Shown: positions 10,392-21,501, numbered from the stretch's first letter. The stretch is DNA of 64,000 nt from Azorinus chamasolen (GCA_963576725.1 OY755252.1:42859552-42923551), one strand, 5' to 3'. Made by a program: numbers and translations. The notes: generated by a model from the letters alone, not told the origin.

Positions 10392-10792
10392 TTGAACCCT
10401 TTCCATCATATTAATAGTAAAGCCTTTTAATTTCTTTGCAAGCAGGGTAAACCCAGGGTCCATGCTTATAAAGCTTTTAGTTGAGTCTGAGTTTCGTTCT
10501 CAAGCTTTTGATTGGTCAGATTTGAGTTCTCAAGCTTTTGATTGGTCAGATTTGAGCCAAAGGCTCAAATCTGACCAATCAAAAGCTTGAGAACGTTCTC
10601 AGACTCAACTAAAAGTTTTATAAGCATGGACCCAGATCGACTCCTGTAGGAACTGTCTGATTAAAGGCTGTTCTGTTTGCTTAAAGAAACGCATATGTCC
10701 TATCCTATAGTTTTTGTCTGCGACAAATCAAGTTAATGAATATTCATAAAGTGACAAATTCACGCATAATTGTTCATTAGGGAAAGGGTTAA
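10392..10792 (-). repeat. MITE family B copy 4 carrying a family C palindrome
   Basis: Ends TTGAACCCTTTCCATCAT and TTAGGGAAAGGGTTAA bracket a family B body whose hairpin is split by the 178-bp family C palindrome at 10456-10633. Confidence 0.75.
10456..10633. repeat. Family C palindrome, copy 2 (complete)
   Basis: GGGTCCATGCTTATAAA at the left and its complement TTTATAAGCATGGACCC at the right. Arms gattggtcagatttgag / ctcaaatctgaccaatc close on a CAAAG loop. One arm carries the duplicated ttctcaagcttttgattgg segment. Best family C reference. Confidence 0.9.
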
Positions 10793-11639
10793 ATCCTCTA
10801 AAAATGAGAGACGATAACATGCAGACGATCCCATTAAACGGATCAGAATCTCTCAGATGTGCAGGGAATTGTAATTGCTTAAAACCGTTTAATACTGCAT
10901 TTGCAATTTTAGACAAAGTAACCTTCCCCGTGGGTCATCAAATTCTCCTAAGATTCTCTGTAAATTATCAATTCTCTGCAGGAAAACACATTTTGGACAA
11001 AAGAAATGAAGTACCTAGAACATTGTCGGCTGATAAAAGAATAATATACGTTATCAACGGATAAAAGTAGCCTATATACTAATTATGAGCAGAAATATAT
11101 CATATGTTTCATGAATAAAAGAACCTCCTACATTATTCACTAATAATCTATCCCAATAAACAGTCTTATCTTACCTCCTACTAAATTCTAATCATTCCAT
11201 TGGTCAATTGAGGTCACGAGAAAACCCCATAGATTCCATATGGAGGTATTAAATCCTTATAATGGCTTTACAAGAGTTACTTCCCTTACTTGACACCCAT
11301 ATGCTATTCTCTTACTTATAATAATCAGTTATGTTTATCCTTACAGTTTTTAAAAAATGCATACATACAATTTATGCTTTAATTGGAGTTGAAATATAAA
11401 CATCAATTAGTTTTACAATGATAAAAAGAATAAGCAAACATATAAACGAGATTTGAGGCAAATACAAAATATGTTCTTTAATTCTATTGAAAGGAGGTAC
11501 TTTATTCTGCTCTTTTTGTAATGTAAAGTTTGCAAGAGTTAATTCCCTTGTTTCCCCACGGAAAGCCAAACATGTAGGCCTATGATGCAAAACATGCGTT
11601 TGAATACTTGAAATTAAAGGTAGTCGGTAAGATAAATTC

Positions 11640-11863
11640 GTTATGCAGTGCTTAGTGCCCCTAATATGGACTATACACTGCCAGCAAATATTCATATGGG
11701 ACGAGATGAAGCCGAGTCCCATATGAATATTTGCTGGCAGTGTCACTAATATGGACTATACACTGCCAGCAAATATTCATATGGGACTCGGCTTCATCTC
11801 GTCCCATATGAATAATTGCTGGCAGTGTATAGTCCATATTAGGGACACTAAGCACTGCATAAC
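11640..11863. repeat. Palindrome built of two nested hairpins
   Basis: The outer ends GTTATGCAGTGCTTAGTG and CACTAAGCACTGCATAAC are complementary. Each half is itself a hairpin: cactgccagcaaatattcat with its inverse around gagatgaagccgag (left) and the complement of that loop (right). About 224 bp, almost perfect. No coding capacity and no other copy in the window. Confidence 0.9.
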
Positions 11864-11929
11864 TAATAAAATGGTAAAGGGATAATAAAAAAAATAATAA
11901 ATTGTCTAGAGTAAATACAAATATCGCAT

Positions 11930-12830
11930 ACATTACCATGGGTTAAATATATATTGAATACATTGTCAATATTGAAAATATTGACAGATGCTAAGGTGTT
12001 GAATACATTGACATGGGTAAAAGTATTGAATATATTGTCATGTGTAAAAGAATTAAATATATTGACAGGGGTACAGGCATTTAACATTTTGTCATGTATG
12101 AAAGTAGTAAATATATCTACAAAGGTGAAAACATTGAATATACTGCCCAAGGTAAAACCATTGAATATACTGCCATGGGTAAAATTAATGTATGCATTGT
12201 CATAGAAAGGGGTATTGAATGCATTGTTATGGCTTTAAATATTAAAGATCCATTGTCAGGTGTAAGCACATTGAATACATTGTTAGTTGTAAAAACATTG
12301 GTTGAATTATAGCCAGTTAAAGTTGTCTAGGGTAAACATCGCATGGAATCTCAAAGAACATATGTTTTGTAAACGGTGTCATGTAAAAACGTATTGCTTA
12401 CCTTGGCACCGGTATAATTATATAATACACTGTCACGTGCAACAGTATCGCATACAGTGTCGTACGCAATATATCGCATACATTGTCATGGGCAAAAGTA
12501 TCACATACATTGTCGTACTCAATATATCGCATACATTGTCATGGGCAAAAGTATCACATACATTGTCGTACTCAATATATCGCATACATTGTCATGGGCA
12601 AAAGTATCACATGTATAGTCGTGTCACGTGTCATATGTATAAGTACCACATACATTGTCCTTACTAAAAGTATCGCATATATTGGCATACGTATAAGTGT
12701 CCCATACGTTGTCATGTGTCAAATCGAAACTATCGAAATCGCAAAACATATTGCATACATTGCAAACGAATAACAATACATCAACTGGTAAATACATTGT
12801 GTGCATTGTCAACAAATAAATAAAGCTTCG
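11930..12830. repeat. Degenerate minisatellite, units near 27 and 53 bp
   Basis: Loose repeats of ttgaatacattgacatgggt (11944-12320) pass into a cleaner array at 12458-12625, where aatatatcgcatacattgtc recurs at 12468, 12521 and 12574 (period 53, two sub-units of about 27). Weaker relatives continue to about 13200. The apparent Tyr/Ile/His-rich reading frames here are products of the repeat and are not genes. Confidence 0.85.
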
Positions 12831-13289
12831 CCATTGTCAGAAGATAGGGAATACTTATATTTTGCAAAGGATAAATGTACATGTATCTTATGTATGGTGT
12901 AATAGAGTGAATATATCGTGTTAACGCGACATCCAGTTAGTCACAGACAGAGAAAGACCAAGGATATTTCTCTGTGCACAGAATATATTGCATTACTTTG
13001 GGAACAGAAGAACACCCGGTTAGAACCACTGACGTACTGTAAGTCAGCTGGAAATGAAAAACCTAATGCCCAGACCGGTATGAACAAAAGTATCTTATAA
13101 ATTGTCAACACCCCATTAGTTTCTAACGGACAAAAAGCGTTCAACGGATTATCAACGCAATACATAAGTTGTCAAAAGGTACATATATCTTAAAGTCTAA
13201 ACAAATGTCAACCTGAACGTATACCTTGACAAAAAGTAAACAAAAGAAAACGTTGCTAAAAATCTGTCAACGGATAAACCCATACTTCA

Positions 13290-13480
13290 TTCTCAGTGTT
13301 GTTATACCTTCTGATCCTTGGAGATCATGCATTTCAGTACTTCTTGTTCTGAAAATTAAATACCGCTTAAGCCGGTGCTAGGGGGCGTGAGCAGTGTTGC
13401 ACTTTCAATTACTGTTTATGAACAGACTCAATAAAACCGAGTCTGCAATTTTCTCTTTTTGTGTTGCAATTTTTGTTCTC
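13290..13480 (+). repeat. Repeat family K, partial unit
   Basis: cagtgttgttataccttctg, cgcttaagccggtgctaggg, gttgcactttcaattactg and aataaaaccgagtctgcaat follow in the family order. It abuts the PLE fragment at 13500. Confidence 0.7.
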
Positions 13481-13499
13481 GGGGGATCACCTCCCTTCA

Positions 13500-13741
13500 G
13501 AATTTAGTTTATACATTAATGAAAAACTGCTTAAACAAGGATATAGATACCATAAACTATGACAAACTTTCTGTAAATTTTACTATCAAAATATCTCGCT
13601 TATTGGCAAGTACCAATGTAATGTCAAGGCGCTTCTGCAACACGGTATTTCACATCCTGAATTTTATGGTGATGTGATTTACAAACTTCGTAAAATTATT
13701 GGACATACCCATTTTCTCACTTTGTTCATCAAATATGTTAA
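13500..13741 (+). pseudogene. PLE reverse transcriptase C-terminal fragment, subfamily 1
   Basis: Plus-strand remnant of the RT tail. Pieces equivalent to SLIGKYQCN, GISHPEFYGDVIYKLRKIIG and HTHFLTLFIKYVK can be read across frameshifts by comparison with 15516-16796. It faces the minus-strand PLE that starts at 13742, giving an inverted junction, an arrangement reported for PLE insertions. Confidence 0.75.
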
Positions 13742-14075
13742 ATGGAAAAGTAGTAAAGTCAAGCAGGCAAAGCCACATGCAAGACGCAACCACCACCAAA
13801 ACACCGATAGACAGCATGACACACACACACACACACACAACCACACACCCAAACGCACACGCACACACACACACGAAATGAACACAGAAAACACCAAAAG
13901 ACACACGAGAAATAGGGACAAACGTTCCACAACATGAACAAACCACAAGCACAAAGACGCAAGGCAAACAAAAGGAAGGGTGACAAAGAGAGTACCGCCT
14001 TGGCACGGTCAGCAGCAAAAACACCACTGGGGGTTTAAACCGGTTTACGGACGTCCTAACCTCACACTTCTCTCA
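13742..14075 (-). mobile_element. PLE terminal repeat, subfamily 3
   Basis: Read on the minus strand: gtgaggttaggacgtccgta, accggtttaaacccccagtg, a short hairpin and gaccgtgccaaggcggtact. A tail with an internal (GT)n run (13828-13875 as AC) ends at aagtagtaaag. Same family plan as the subfamily 1 repeats, with different sequence in the paired segments. It closes the PLE at 14330-15540. Confidence 0.8.
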
Positions 14076-14329
14076 AAGTCACCCTAGCTTTACAAATATT
14101 GTAAATAAAGGTATCCCCGCTGGACTTACCCACAACATAGACGACGGTGAACACAGGACAACATGTAAAACATAGCATAATAACTGTGACAATCCGTCAA
14201 ATATGTACTCAATGACTTTGCTGAAGTCAGAGCACCTGCAGGTAAGCCGTTAAGGGCACGACAGGGAAAGAATAATACATGAGTCTGGTAAGCTCCTCCT
14301 GTATCCAAGTTTAAGAGTATACCATCATA

Positions 14330-15540
14330 GAGTACTACCCTCGGCCTGTCATCGCGCAAGCAAAGAGGGAAGCGTAGCTACCGACTGTAAAAGGGTCGAT
14401 AACCAAACATGCAGTGTGTTGCAATATAATAGGATCATAACCTTTCTTTTTAAATGTTTTAATGCGTTTTATAAACAAATCATGAAAATGGATATGACCC
14501 CGAATTTTCCTAAGTTTGTAGATAACATCCCCATAAAATTCTGGTTGAGAAATGCCTTGTCGCAGTAACGTCCGTAGATTGCAATTATATTTATTAATGA
14601 GAGGTAAATTTCGATAATAAAATTTAGAAAAGGTTTTCCGAAGTTTGTGATATCTAACCTTGCTTAAGAAGTTTATCAGTTATAACTAAATTACGTCTGT
14701 TAAAATCATCAAGCAAAGAACAGGCTCGGGCAAACCTAATAAGTTGAGAAATATAAACACCATAAGATGTAGAACGTGGCACATCCCCATCTAGAAAAGG
14801 ATAATTAACAATTTTAAAATTAAAATCTTCTCTTTTATCGTATACTTTGGACGAAACTTTATCATTTGTAATTGAAAGATTCAAATCTAAAAATGAAGCA
14901 TTAATGTCAGATTGATTAGCTTTGTTTAAAGACAGTTCTTTTGGGTAGATTGAAGAAACCATAGTATCAAAATAAGGATTATCTAAATTCAAAATATCGT
15001 CTAAATACCTTGAAGTTTTATTAAAAGCATTAACAATATCGGTCTGTGTATCAGGTTTTAAGCTAAGCATAAAATCCCTCTCGTAGCAATACAAAAACAA
15101 ATCTGCAACAAGAGGGGCACAATTTGTACCCATGGGTATACCAACAACTTGACGATATATGGTATCTCCATAACGCACAAATATATTATCTAAAAGAAAG
15201 GTAAGAGATCTACAAACATCAAGGCAAGTCCACATTGTGTAGTGTTCAACTTCTGAATTCGAAAAGAATGAACGTTGAACATTACAAGCAATGAACATTT
15301 TGTTTTCTCTGGCAAAGGTTTTTTCTATTAATTTAATAAGTCTATCCTTTATAAGATGGTGAGGTAGAGTAGTATAGAGTGTAGAGAAATCATAAGAGCT
15401 CAGTAAAGAAATGTTATACTGTTCATTTTCAAGTTTTGTTAAAACATCATTTGAATTTTTTATGGACCAAAAAACATGAATACCAGAATTTTCATATATT
15501 TTATCACAGTAGCGTTTAACATGTTCTTTGATCGTAGTAA
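14330..15540 (-). pseudogene. PLE reverse transcriptase, 5'-truncated, frameshifted (subfamily 3)
   Basis: Non-LTR-type RT of the Penelope class, lacking the endonuclease and N-terminal part. Visible in order: FWSIKN, YDFSTLYTTLPHHLIKD (motif A Asp), GIPMGTNCAPLVADLFLYCY (motif B), SRYLDDILNLDN (catalytic YLDD), LDLNLS, the DKREDFNFKIVNYPFLDGD segment and FYGDVIYKLRKIRGH near the C terminus. A 2-bp deletion near 14654 breaks the frame after LLKQG; the tail resumes in another frame to about 14330. The 5' side is fused directly, at 15540, to the truncated end of the next PLE. Clearly related to but diverged from the copies at 15541-18748 and 60355-62310. Minus-strand transcription; the terminal repeat lies downstream at 13742-14075. 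Confidence 0.85.
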
Positions 15541-18500
15541 GTAAAAGGGTTCACAACCAAACATGCAGTATGTTGTAGTACTACAGGATCATATCCCTTT
15601 TTAATGAATTGTTTAACACATTTGATGAACAAAGTGAGAAAATGGGTATGTCCAATAATTTTACGAAGTTTGTAAATCACATCACCATAAAATTCAGGAT
15701 GTGAAATACCGTGTCGCAGAAGCACCTTGAGATTACATTGGTACTTGCCAATAAGCGAGAGATTTCGATAGTAAAATTTAGAGAAAGTTTTTCTTAGTTT
15801 ATGGTATCTATATCCTTGCTTAAGCAGCTTTTCAGTTAAAATGAGATTTCGACTGTTAAAATCGTCAATAGATGAACAAGCTCTAGCAAAACGAATAAGT
15901 TGAGAAATATAAACCCCGTAAGATGGAGCACGGGGAATATCCCCGTCAAGATGAGGAAAATTTACAATATTAAAATCAAAATCATCTCTTTTGTCATATA
16001 TTTTAGAAGAAATCAATCCATTATTAATTTTAAGGTCTAGATCAAGAAACGCTGCATAATTGTCGGACGGGTTAGCTTTATTCAATTTGAGTTCTTTAGG
16101 ATAAATTGTAGGAATAAGAGCATCAAAGAAAGGGTTATCTAAGTTAAAAATATCATCCAAATATCGACAAGTTTCATTGCAGGCTTTTATAACATCTTCT
16201 TGTGATTGAGGATTCAAACGCAACATGAAATCTCTCTCATAGCAGTACAAAAACAAATCTGCGACAAGTGGTGCACAATTCGTACCCATAGGAATACCAA
16301 TTACCTGACGGTATATAGCATTCCCATAACGTACAAATATGTTATCCAAAAGAAAGGTAAGTGCTTCGCAAACTTCTGAGCAAGTCCAATTGGTGTAATA
16401 TTTCATTTGCTCGTCAGTACAGAAAGCTTTTTCAGCATTACATGCCAAGAATGATGTTTTTTCCCGTGCAAATACTTTCTGGATTAAGTTAGTAAGCTTA
16501 TCCTTAATTAAAATATGAGGAAGAGTTGTGTACAGGGTAGAAAAATCGTACTTGCTTACAGTGGATGCAAGATACCTTTTGTTCTTAAGTTTGTTTAAGA
16601 CTTCTGAAGAGTTCTTAATAGACCAGAAGAGATTTATTCCAGAATTTTCATAAAAGTACAAAAATGAGTCATGCAGGAAATACCACATACAGAACAAACA
16701 CTCGCCCGAACAGCAACACAAGGAAACAGTCTTATCACAGTAGAATTTTACATGTTCCTTTACCTTCGTTAAACAAGAAGTCAAAAGTATAGACAATTTA
16801 GTAGTTGTACATGAACTAGAATTTGCAATGAAACGCGCTTTATATGTTTTTTATGTAGTTTTGGTAACCAATACATTGTAGGAAGTTTATGTTGTGTAAT
16901 TTTAATATCGGTTCCAAATTGTTCACACTTTTTTGACATGGTCTGAAATGATGGTCTTTTCGTCAGTGGTAACTGAAATGTATGACTTGGTATTAATAAT
17001 TTCCTGCTTCAAGACATCGATATAATGTAATCGTCAAATAATAATCACATTATTCGATGCTTTATCAGCAGGAACAAAAACGTATTTTGAATGGAAATCC
17101 TGTAAACCCTTTTTAAGATGTCTAAAAGAAGTTCTAGGTTTAGGTGGAAGAAGGTGTTTATTAGAGCTGTAAAAGGAAATGCGTTTATCAATTATATCAA
17201 AAATTAGTTTTTTCCAACAAGAAAGAGCATTAGACTCAACATGTTCTCTTCGACACCATTTAATACTAAAATTTTGTAAAGCCTCCGCAATCTGAACTCG
17301 ACAAGAGTTAAAATCTATCAAGGATGGTATTCTATATTTGGGACCTTTATCCAAAAGAGATCGTAGACGTTTATCTTTAATTATCTCAAAATTACCAGTA
17401 ATCACATGACCAGCCGGAGAATAGCAAAATTTTGAGGTGGCGCAATCTCAATTATCAGGAATATTATCATTAATATTAAGGTCGGCCACAATTTTATTAT
17501 AGTTGAAAATTGTATTTCTGATGGGTTTGTTATATTTGTAGCAGATGATAGGTGGTTCTGTATTTTTAAAGTATTTAGGAATAGTGTCGATTACATTTTT
17601 GTCTCTAAAAATACTTTGGAGGTCAATAAAATCAATACCTTTATTAATAAAAGGAATTTTCAAGAAGAATCTTTGGTGTTCAGATAATTTGTCAATGTGC
17701 GGTCTGAGAACATGTAGAGTAAAGCTTTGTATCAAACTAGCCGTTCCTATGAGAGGATCTGATCTAAAAATAATTTTATCGGCTTGCTCGTCAATTTCTT
17801 TTAATGAACATATAGATAAGGAGGAAAGTATAGAAAGCATGGCATGTTTACCCGAAGTAAGGCGTAAAGTATGTAGATCAAGAAGATTCATATTCAAACG
17901 AGATTTTCGTTTAATATTACCATTTTTGCGAATGCCATGTGACCGAGATTTGCGTTTTCTAATAGAAAAAATTGAAAAAATATCTATATCTGGTTCTTTT
18001 GAAATATTTCCAGTCTGGTAAATATTATCATTCAGTCCTAAAGGAAAAGGTGTTTGCAATTTTTTGATCCAATTTAATTCAGATATAAATCTAGCTTTCG
18101 ATTTAAAGCTACTAGTAGCCTCCTTATCATAGGTTATATGCTCAACAATTTGTACTAAAACATCTTTAAAAGATTGGCCAGATTTCCGAAAGTGTTGGTA
18201 TAAACATTGTTTAGTTTACGATTTCGACACTGATATGCATGCTCACGAAATCGAGTCTTTAAAACACGTCCTGTTTGTCCTACGTACTGTATACCGCAAC
18301 TAGGCGCGTTTCAAGTTAAAACATAAATAACGTTAGTAGTAGTACAATCAACGTCTGAGTTTATCTTGACATTAAATGTTCTACCATTAACTGTAGATTT
18401 TATGTTGGAATTACAAGAAATGTTACTACAACATATGCACCTTTTAGCAAAGCACTTTTGGATAATTGGATACACTCTGTGTCGCCTGCATAAGGACCGT

Positions 18501-18748
18501 TTACGAATAGAAGAAACATTTTGGATAACAGATTTTAAAGGTGAAAGTACAACTCTTGGTCCATTGAAAAAACATTTATTAATAGAAAGAGATGGTATGT
18601 GAAAAGATGATGCCGACTGAAGATTAAGTTGTTTTAAACGAACAAACGGTTGAAGGGAAGAGAAATTAGAAATATTTCTGGGTACTTGTACAGACGACAC
18701 AGATTGCATATTTATAGCTTTCAGTTCTATTAGAATGTCAACATTCAA
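15541..18748 (-). pseudogene. Near full-length Naiad-type PLE polyprotein: GIY-YIG endonuclease, CxC linker, RT
   Basis: Domain order on the minus strand, N to C: a Cys cluster (CFAKRCICCSNISC, near 18440); an N-terminal GIY-YIG endonuclease with NVIYVLT, then CGIQYVGQTGRVLKTRFREH (about 18330-18230); a linker; and an RT. The RT has YDFSTLYTT, GIPMGTNCAPLVADL and YLDDIFNLDN at residues 83, 167 and 212 of its 426-residue open part (15516-16796). An endonuclease ahead of the RT is the permuted order of the Naiad/Chlamys clade (Craig et al. 2021). Three in-frame TGA codons lie at 18311-18313 (after VIYVLT), 17448-17450 (PDN-x-DCATSKF, the CxC site) and 17034-17036 (NNVIII-x-RLHYIDVL). The frame continues through the second and third without a shift, so they may be selenocysteine codons. 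True damage: 1-bp indels near 18212, 16937 and 16845, a 75-bp insertion at 16653-16727, and loss of the C terminus at the junction with the next PLE. No ATG begins the first segment; TTG at 18748 only marks the open limit. Confidence 0.85.
16653..16727 (-). repeat. 75-bp piece of PLE terminal repeat inserted in the RT frame
   Basis: Matches the ttgtgttgctgttcgggcg to tgcatgactcat block of the subfamily 1 terminal repeats and is absent from the sister copy at 60355-62310, where DKT joins YENSG directly. It adds 25 residues rich in Cys (VSLCCCSGECLFCMWYF) without breaking the frame. Confidence 0.8.
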
Positions 18749-18779
18749 AATTCACAACCAACGGTTAAAAGTATTTATA

Positions 18780-19385
18780 TTTCATGGATTGAGTAGTGTT
18801 GCATTTTAAATTACTGCTCATGATTACATTATGAATAATGTTGCACGTTAATGTACTTCACAATAGCGGTTGTTAAGAGCCTGCCCGTGTGGCGTCCGTA
18901 AAAAGGCCCGTTCTCAGTGCTGTTATATTTTCTGGTCCTCCATAATCATGACTTTCAGCGCTTTCAGTTATGAAAATTGAATACCACTTAAGTCGGTACT
19001 AGAGTGTGTGCTTAATGGTGAACTTTAAACAATTGCTAATGAACAGACTGAACAAAACCGAGTCAGCAAGTTTCTCCTTTCGCATTGCTGCTTTAGCTTT
19101 CGAAGGATCTCCTACTTTCAGAATGTATGTTCTTCACAACAGCAGGTGTGAAGTGATTGAGTGGTGGCCGTAAAAAGTCGCCACGTACTTCATTTTACAG
19201 TGTTGTTATATTTTCTGGTATTTCGGAATAATTTTCAGTGCTTTTAGTTATGAAAATAGAAAACCGCTTGAGGCGGGTGCTGGGGTCATTAGTAGTGTTG
19301 GACTTCAAATAATATGAACAGACTCAATAATTCTGAAAACCGAGTCTGCATTTTTCTCTTTTCGCAAAGCTGTTCTTGTTTTCTA
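18780..19385 (+). repeat. Repeat family K, two tandem units
   Basis: tctgcaa/gcaagtttctcctttcgc, cagtgttgttatattttctgg and accgcttaag/aggcgggtgctgggg recur with a period near 300 bp. The array fills the space between the 5' end of the PLE at 15541-18748 and the 3' end of the next PLE at 19417. Confidence 0.8.
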
Positions 19386-19416
19386 AGGTTGTCCTACTTT
19401 AAGAATGTTTGTAAAC

Positions 19417-19655
19417 AGGTAAAAGTACAAATATGAGTCATGTAGGAAACACCATATACAGAAAAAACAGTCGCCCGAACAGCTAGACAAGAAAGCACAG
19501 CAAATGTACATAACTACCAAAACATAAAGAGACACACAAAGACAAAAAAACAAACAATACGGGGAGTATGGAAGTACCGCCTTGGAACGGTCAGTGACAA
19601 AAGTCACTGGGGGTTTAAACCGGTTTAGGGGCGCCCAACCTCACACTTATTCCAT
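19417..19655 (-). mobile_element. PLE terminal repeat, subfamily 1
   Basis: Minus-strand block gtgaggttgggcgcccctaa ... ttccaaggcggtacttcc ... ttcctacatgactcatattt. It lies downstream of the RT remnant at 19985-20580, showing which end of the element it belongs to. Confidence 0.85.
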
Positions 19656-19984
19656 CCCCACCCTAAAAGACAAACAGTGTAAATATAAGTACCCCCTCTC
19701 CGACTAATCTACAACAACCACAATGGCAAATACAGTGGTAAAGTGCATGTAAAACAAAAACATTTAATTGAACAAACTGTATCCACCTATCGCTAGTGTA
19801 CTCAATGATTGAGCTGCAAACAGGGTAACTGTAGAAAAGTAATAAAGGGTACGACAAAAACGAAATAGTACAAATATCTGACGTTTTCCTTCCATTTCTG
19901 GATTTAAGACATCGCCTTCATAGAATACTAAACCTTTCTTGTCGGCGAACATGCAAAGAGGCCAGTGTGATTGCCAACTGTGAA
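19656..19984 (-). mobile_element. PLE 3' untranslated region
   Basis: Sequence between RT remnant and terminal repeat, matched almost base for base at 60086-60354 (for example cgataggtggatacagtttg on the minus strand). Open frames in it are not conserved as protein. Confidence 0.7.
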
Positions 19985-20580
19985 AGGGTTGACAACCAAA
20001 CATGCAGTATGTTGGAGTACTATAGGATCATATCCCTTTTTAATGATTTTTTAACATAAAGTTTGTAAATCACATCACCATAAATTCAGGATGTGAAATA
20101 CTGTGTCGCAGAAGCACCTTGAGATTACATTGGTACTTGCCACTAAGTGAGAGATTTCGATAGTAAAATTTAGAGAAAGTTTTCTTAGTTTATGGTATCT
20201 CTATCCTTGCTTAAGCAGCTTTTCAGTTAAAATGAGATTTCGACTGTTAAAATCGTCAATAGATGAACAGGCTCTAGCAAAACGAATAATTTGAGATATA
20301 TAAACCCCGTAAGATGGGACACATCCCCGTGAAGATGAGGGAAATTTACAATATTAAAATTAAAATCATCTCTTTTGTCATATATTTTAGAAGAAATCAT
20401 TCCATTATCATGTTTAAGGTCTAGATCAAGAAACGCTGCATAATTGTCGGATTGGTTAGCTTTATTCAATTTGAGTTCTTTAGGATAAATTGTAGGAATC
20501 AGAGCATCAAAGAAAGGGTTATCTAAGTTAAAAATATCATCCAAATATCAAGAAGTTTCATTAAAGGCTTTTATAACGTC
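19985..20580 (-). pseudogene. PLE reverse transcriptase C-terminal fragment, subfamily 1
   Basis: Readable from DDIFNLDNPFFDALIPTIYP through LDLDLK and IYDKRDDFNFNIVNFPH to the RT tail, with frameshifts near 20310 and 20065. Cut off on its 5' side at 20580, immediately before a family H palindrome, so the catalytic core is missing. Confidence 0.85.
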
Positions 20581-20582
20581 TT

Positions 20583-20700
20583 TATTTCTGCACCGAACCC
20601 TATACTGTGATCACACTTTAGAATCGTCTCGATGAGCGATTCTAAAAGGTAGTCGCAGTACAGGGTTCGGGTGGAGAAACGACGATTTTATTATCTGGAT
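20583..20700. repeat. Family H palindrome, copy 1
   Basis: gcaccgaaccctatactgtg / cagtacagggttcgggtgg outer arms, agaatcgtctcgatgagcgattct inner hairpin. It terminates the PLE fragment to its left. Confidence 0.8.
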
Positions 20701-21501
20701 ATGCAGCTTAATCGGTAGCTCAGCTGAAAGGACTTTATTCTAGTTAAATAGTGATGGACCGTTCGGCTTTGGATACTCAGTATTCAAGGGGTTAAAAGTT
20801 GTATCGGTGGAAATATACTTTCTCATCACATACAAGTATATCGAATATTAAACCATACAAAATAGTTTGTGTATTACAAATCATTTTGGTAAGACAAATG
20901 TTTACGTTCCTTTCCATCATAAATGGCCAATTAATTTAAATACTCATTAAATTGTGTTAATTTTCTTCTATGGAATATTAGTTTTGTTATAAATAGGTAT
21001 GCATAGTACAGACAATAAATGAACAAACACACTTACAGTAGTGATATTCAAAGCAGAAAATTAAACGAATTCAATGAATTAAAGTGCACGAACACAATTT
21101 TAAGAAAGAAAACTATCCTTGTATCCTAGACTCGATTAAAACAACTCGGAGACAATTAAAGACAAATCAAAGAAGGTCTACCACTGTCATTAGCAAGACC
21201 GGCAATAAATGACATCCCGCAACACGACAAAAAGCAATTGCCAAAAGCACGATTTATGACATAATACATACTCATGAAATAAGAAGTTTGACTGTCCGCC
21301 AGATATTTGCTAAATTGCCGAACAAGTTTCTAACACACATATGATCAACTGTGGTATAGGCCAAATGACGTTTGATATACATAAAATGCCACTTTGGTTT
21401 TAAGAAAAACATTTTATTATCTGGTAAAACGATACTCAAACGATTTGAAGACATGCTATTATAAAGCAAATATAAAACAGTCAGTACAGGAAAGTCAGAC
21501 T
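20701..21501. other. Gene-free spacer
   Basis: AT-rich sequence with no repeat family from this window, RNA gene or supported coding region. Confidence 0.4.

Noticed and set aside
10804..11064. 86-residue open frame
   Set aside because: No signal peptide, domain or splice context; it begins right at a MITE border.
12302..12773. Overlapping open frames of about 100-120 residues rich in His, Tyr and Ile
   Set aside because: They lie entirely in the 27/53-bp minisatellite, in two frames at once; the peptide repeats mirror the DNA repeat.
13650..14027. Cys/Val-rich open frames with hydrophobic segments
   Set aside because: They sit in the PLE terminal repeat with its (GT)n run, and the same apparent proteins appear at 52584 and 54347 with no conserved frame.
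17545..18021. 158-residue plus-strand open frame
   Set aside because: Antisense shadow of the PLE linker/RT region on the minus strand.
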